DNA of 5,736 nucleotides from an uncultured Clostridia bacterium (lineage in GTDB: Bacteria > Bacillota > Clostridia > Oscillospirales > Oscillospiraceae). The DNA lies in the NCBI GenBank assembly GCA_945487445.1, contig CALYTU010000093.1, forward strand, positions 1-5,736. Reading direction: 5' to 3'. This document shows, piece after piece, positions 5,258 through 5,736 of the stretch. A model generated the notes under the pieces. It made no database searches. It was not told the origin of the DNA and saw only the letters and a program-made list of their open reading frames with translations. Every line of letters begins with the position of its first letter. Positions within the stretch are counted from its first letter, which is position 1. The position numbers and the translations under genes were made by a program.

Positions 5258-5668
5258 GTGTTCCGAAGTATGCTTCAGCGATTTTCCAATTCCATGCGGC
5301 GCTTTATGCTCGGGCGCTACGGCGTGGATCAACTGAATATTTTTCTGCTGATTGCTGCAGTTGCCCTCAATCTGGTGGCCCTGATCCTCTCCCGGTTCGG
5401 CGCGGTTTGCGCCGTCATCGGGATGCTGGTGAATTTGGTCTCCTACGGCGTCCTGTTCTGGTATTTGTACCGATTTCTCTCCCGGAACATCGAGAAGCGC
5501 ATCCTGGAAAATCGGCGGTATCTGGCTCGTAAGTCTCAGATTACCGACCGCCAGAACCGCTATTACCGCTGCCCCAACTGCAAGCAAACCGTCCGCGTCC
5601 CCCGCGGCCGGGGAAAGATCTGCATCAAGTGTCCCAAGTGCAGCGAGAAATTTATTCGGAAATCCTGA
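5258..5668 (+). CDS. Small two-helix membrane protein with C-terminal zinc ribbon
   Basis: From GTG 5258 the product has 136 residues. After a basic N-terminus containing FMLGRYGVDQLN (16-27), two hydrophobic helices span about 27-45 and 48-74, separated by a short turn. A charged stretch (RNIEKRILENRR) leads to a zinc ribbon with C105/C108 and C125/C128 (CPNC and CPKC); C122 is an extra cysteine. Both ends are probably cytoplasmic. Similar GRYG.DQL plus zinc-ribbon proteins are, as I recall, common and uncharacterised in Clostridia. The start is uncertain. GTG 5246 lies 15 bases after GGAGG (too far), GTG 5258 follows a GGTGGTGG tract, and ATG 5270 has no visible ribosome site. The gene has its own promoter and terminator. 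The function is unknown. Confidence 0.85.
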   Translation: MFRSMLQRFSNSMRRFMLGRYGVDQLNIFLLIAAVALNLVALILSRFGAVCAVIGMLVNLVSYGVLFWYLYRFLSRNIEKRILENRRYLARKSQITDRQNRYYRCPNCKQTVRVPRGRGKICIKCPKCSEKFIRKS

Positions 5669-5703
5669 AACGTCTTCCCATGTCAGTCCGGGAGGGCGTT
5701 TTT
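5668..5703 (+). terminator. Intrinsic terminator after the zinc-ribbon gene
   Basis: AAACGTCTTCCC (5668-5679) pairs throughout with GGGAGGGCGTTT (5690-5701), with two G-U pairs and a 10-nt loop, ending in five T (5699-5703). The stem begins within the stop codon. Confidence 0.88.
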
Positions 5704-5707
5704 CGTG

Positions 5708-5735
5708 TTGATTTTTTTAATTCACATGATATACT
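5708..5735 (+). promoter_or_regulatory. Promoter for a gene beyond the right edge
   Basis: TTGATT (5708-5713), a 16-bp spacer and TATACT (5730-5735) preceded by TGA (extended -10) form a likely sigma-A promoter pointing right. Its gene lies outside the window. Confidence 0.55.
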
Positions 5736-5736
5736 A

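Noticed and set aside
4796..5587. Minus-strand open frame of 263 codons
   Set aside because: It overlaps the end of thrS, its terminator, a promoter and the zinc-ribbon gene, and has no recognisable domain.

Overview
This window looks like chromosomal DNA of a Gram-positive anaerobe of the class Clostridia, probably an Oscillospirales-type gut bacterium. The clues are strong AGGAGG-type ribosome binding sites, sigma-A promoters with TATAAT boxes, intrinsic terminators, a SAM-I riboswitch, a VanY-type carboxypeptidase, and moderately GC-rich codon use. The taxonomy is inference only.

Layout from left to right. Positions 1-91 hold a possible copy of a dispersed repeat and a perfect 12-bp inverted repeat. 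Positions 148-512 hold the 5' remnant of an ISLre2 (UPF0236-type) transposase, broken by one frameshift and cut off. About 513-839 has no convincing gene, but contains an imperfect hairpin next to a TATAAT box. A lipoprotein gene of unknown function (840-1520, +) follows. It converges on a 98-residue unknown gene (1671-1967, -), and the two share a bidirectional terminator at 1571-1605. Next is a membrane-anchored VanY-family D,D-carboxypeptidase (2301-3146, +), then threonyl-tRNA synthetase without a TGS domain (3283-5076, +). The last gene is a small two-helix membrane protein with a C-terminal zinc ribbon (about 5258-5668, +). A terminator and a promoter for a gene beyond the window close the sequence.

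The most interesting part is the minus-strand leader of the 98-residue gene. A consensus promoter (TTGACA, 17 bp, TATCAT with an extended -10) starts an RNA whose first bases form P1 of a SAM-I riboswitch. P1, P2 with its kink-turn, the pseudoknot, P3 with GCAACC/GGUGCUAA, and P4 can all be drawn from the sequence. The intrinsic terminator behind it is built from the 3' strands of P4 and P1. The folded, SAM-bound aptamer and the terminator are therefore mutually exclusive on paper, which predicts activation by SAM instead of the usual repression. A second hairpin between the terminator and the start codon covers the ribosome binding site. The riboswitch controls no recognised methionine gene, only this small protein of unknown function.

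The remaining genes do not form one pathway. Each is preceded by its own promoter-like sequence or followed by its own terminator, except that thrS may be read through from the carboxypeptidase gene.
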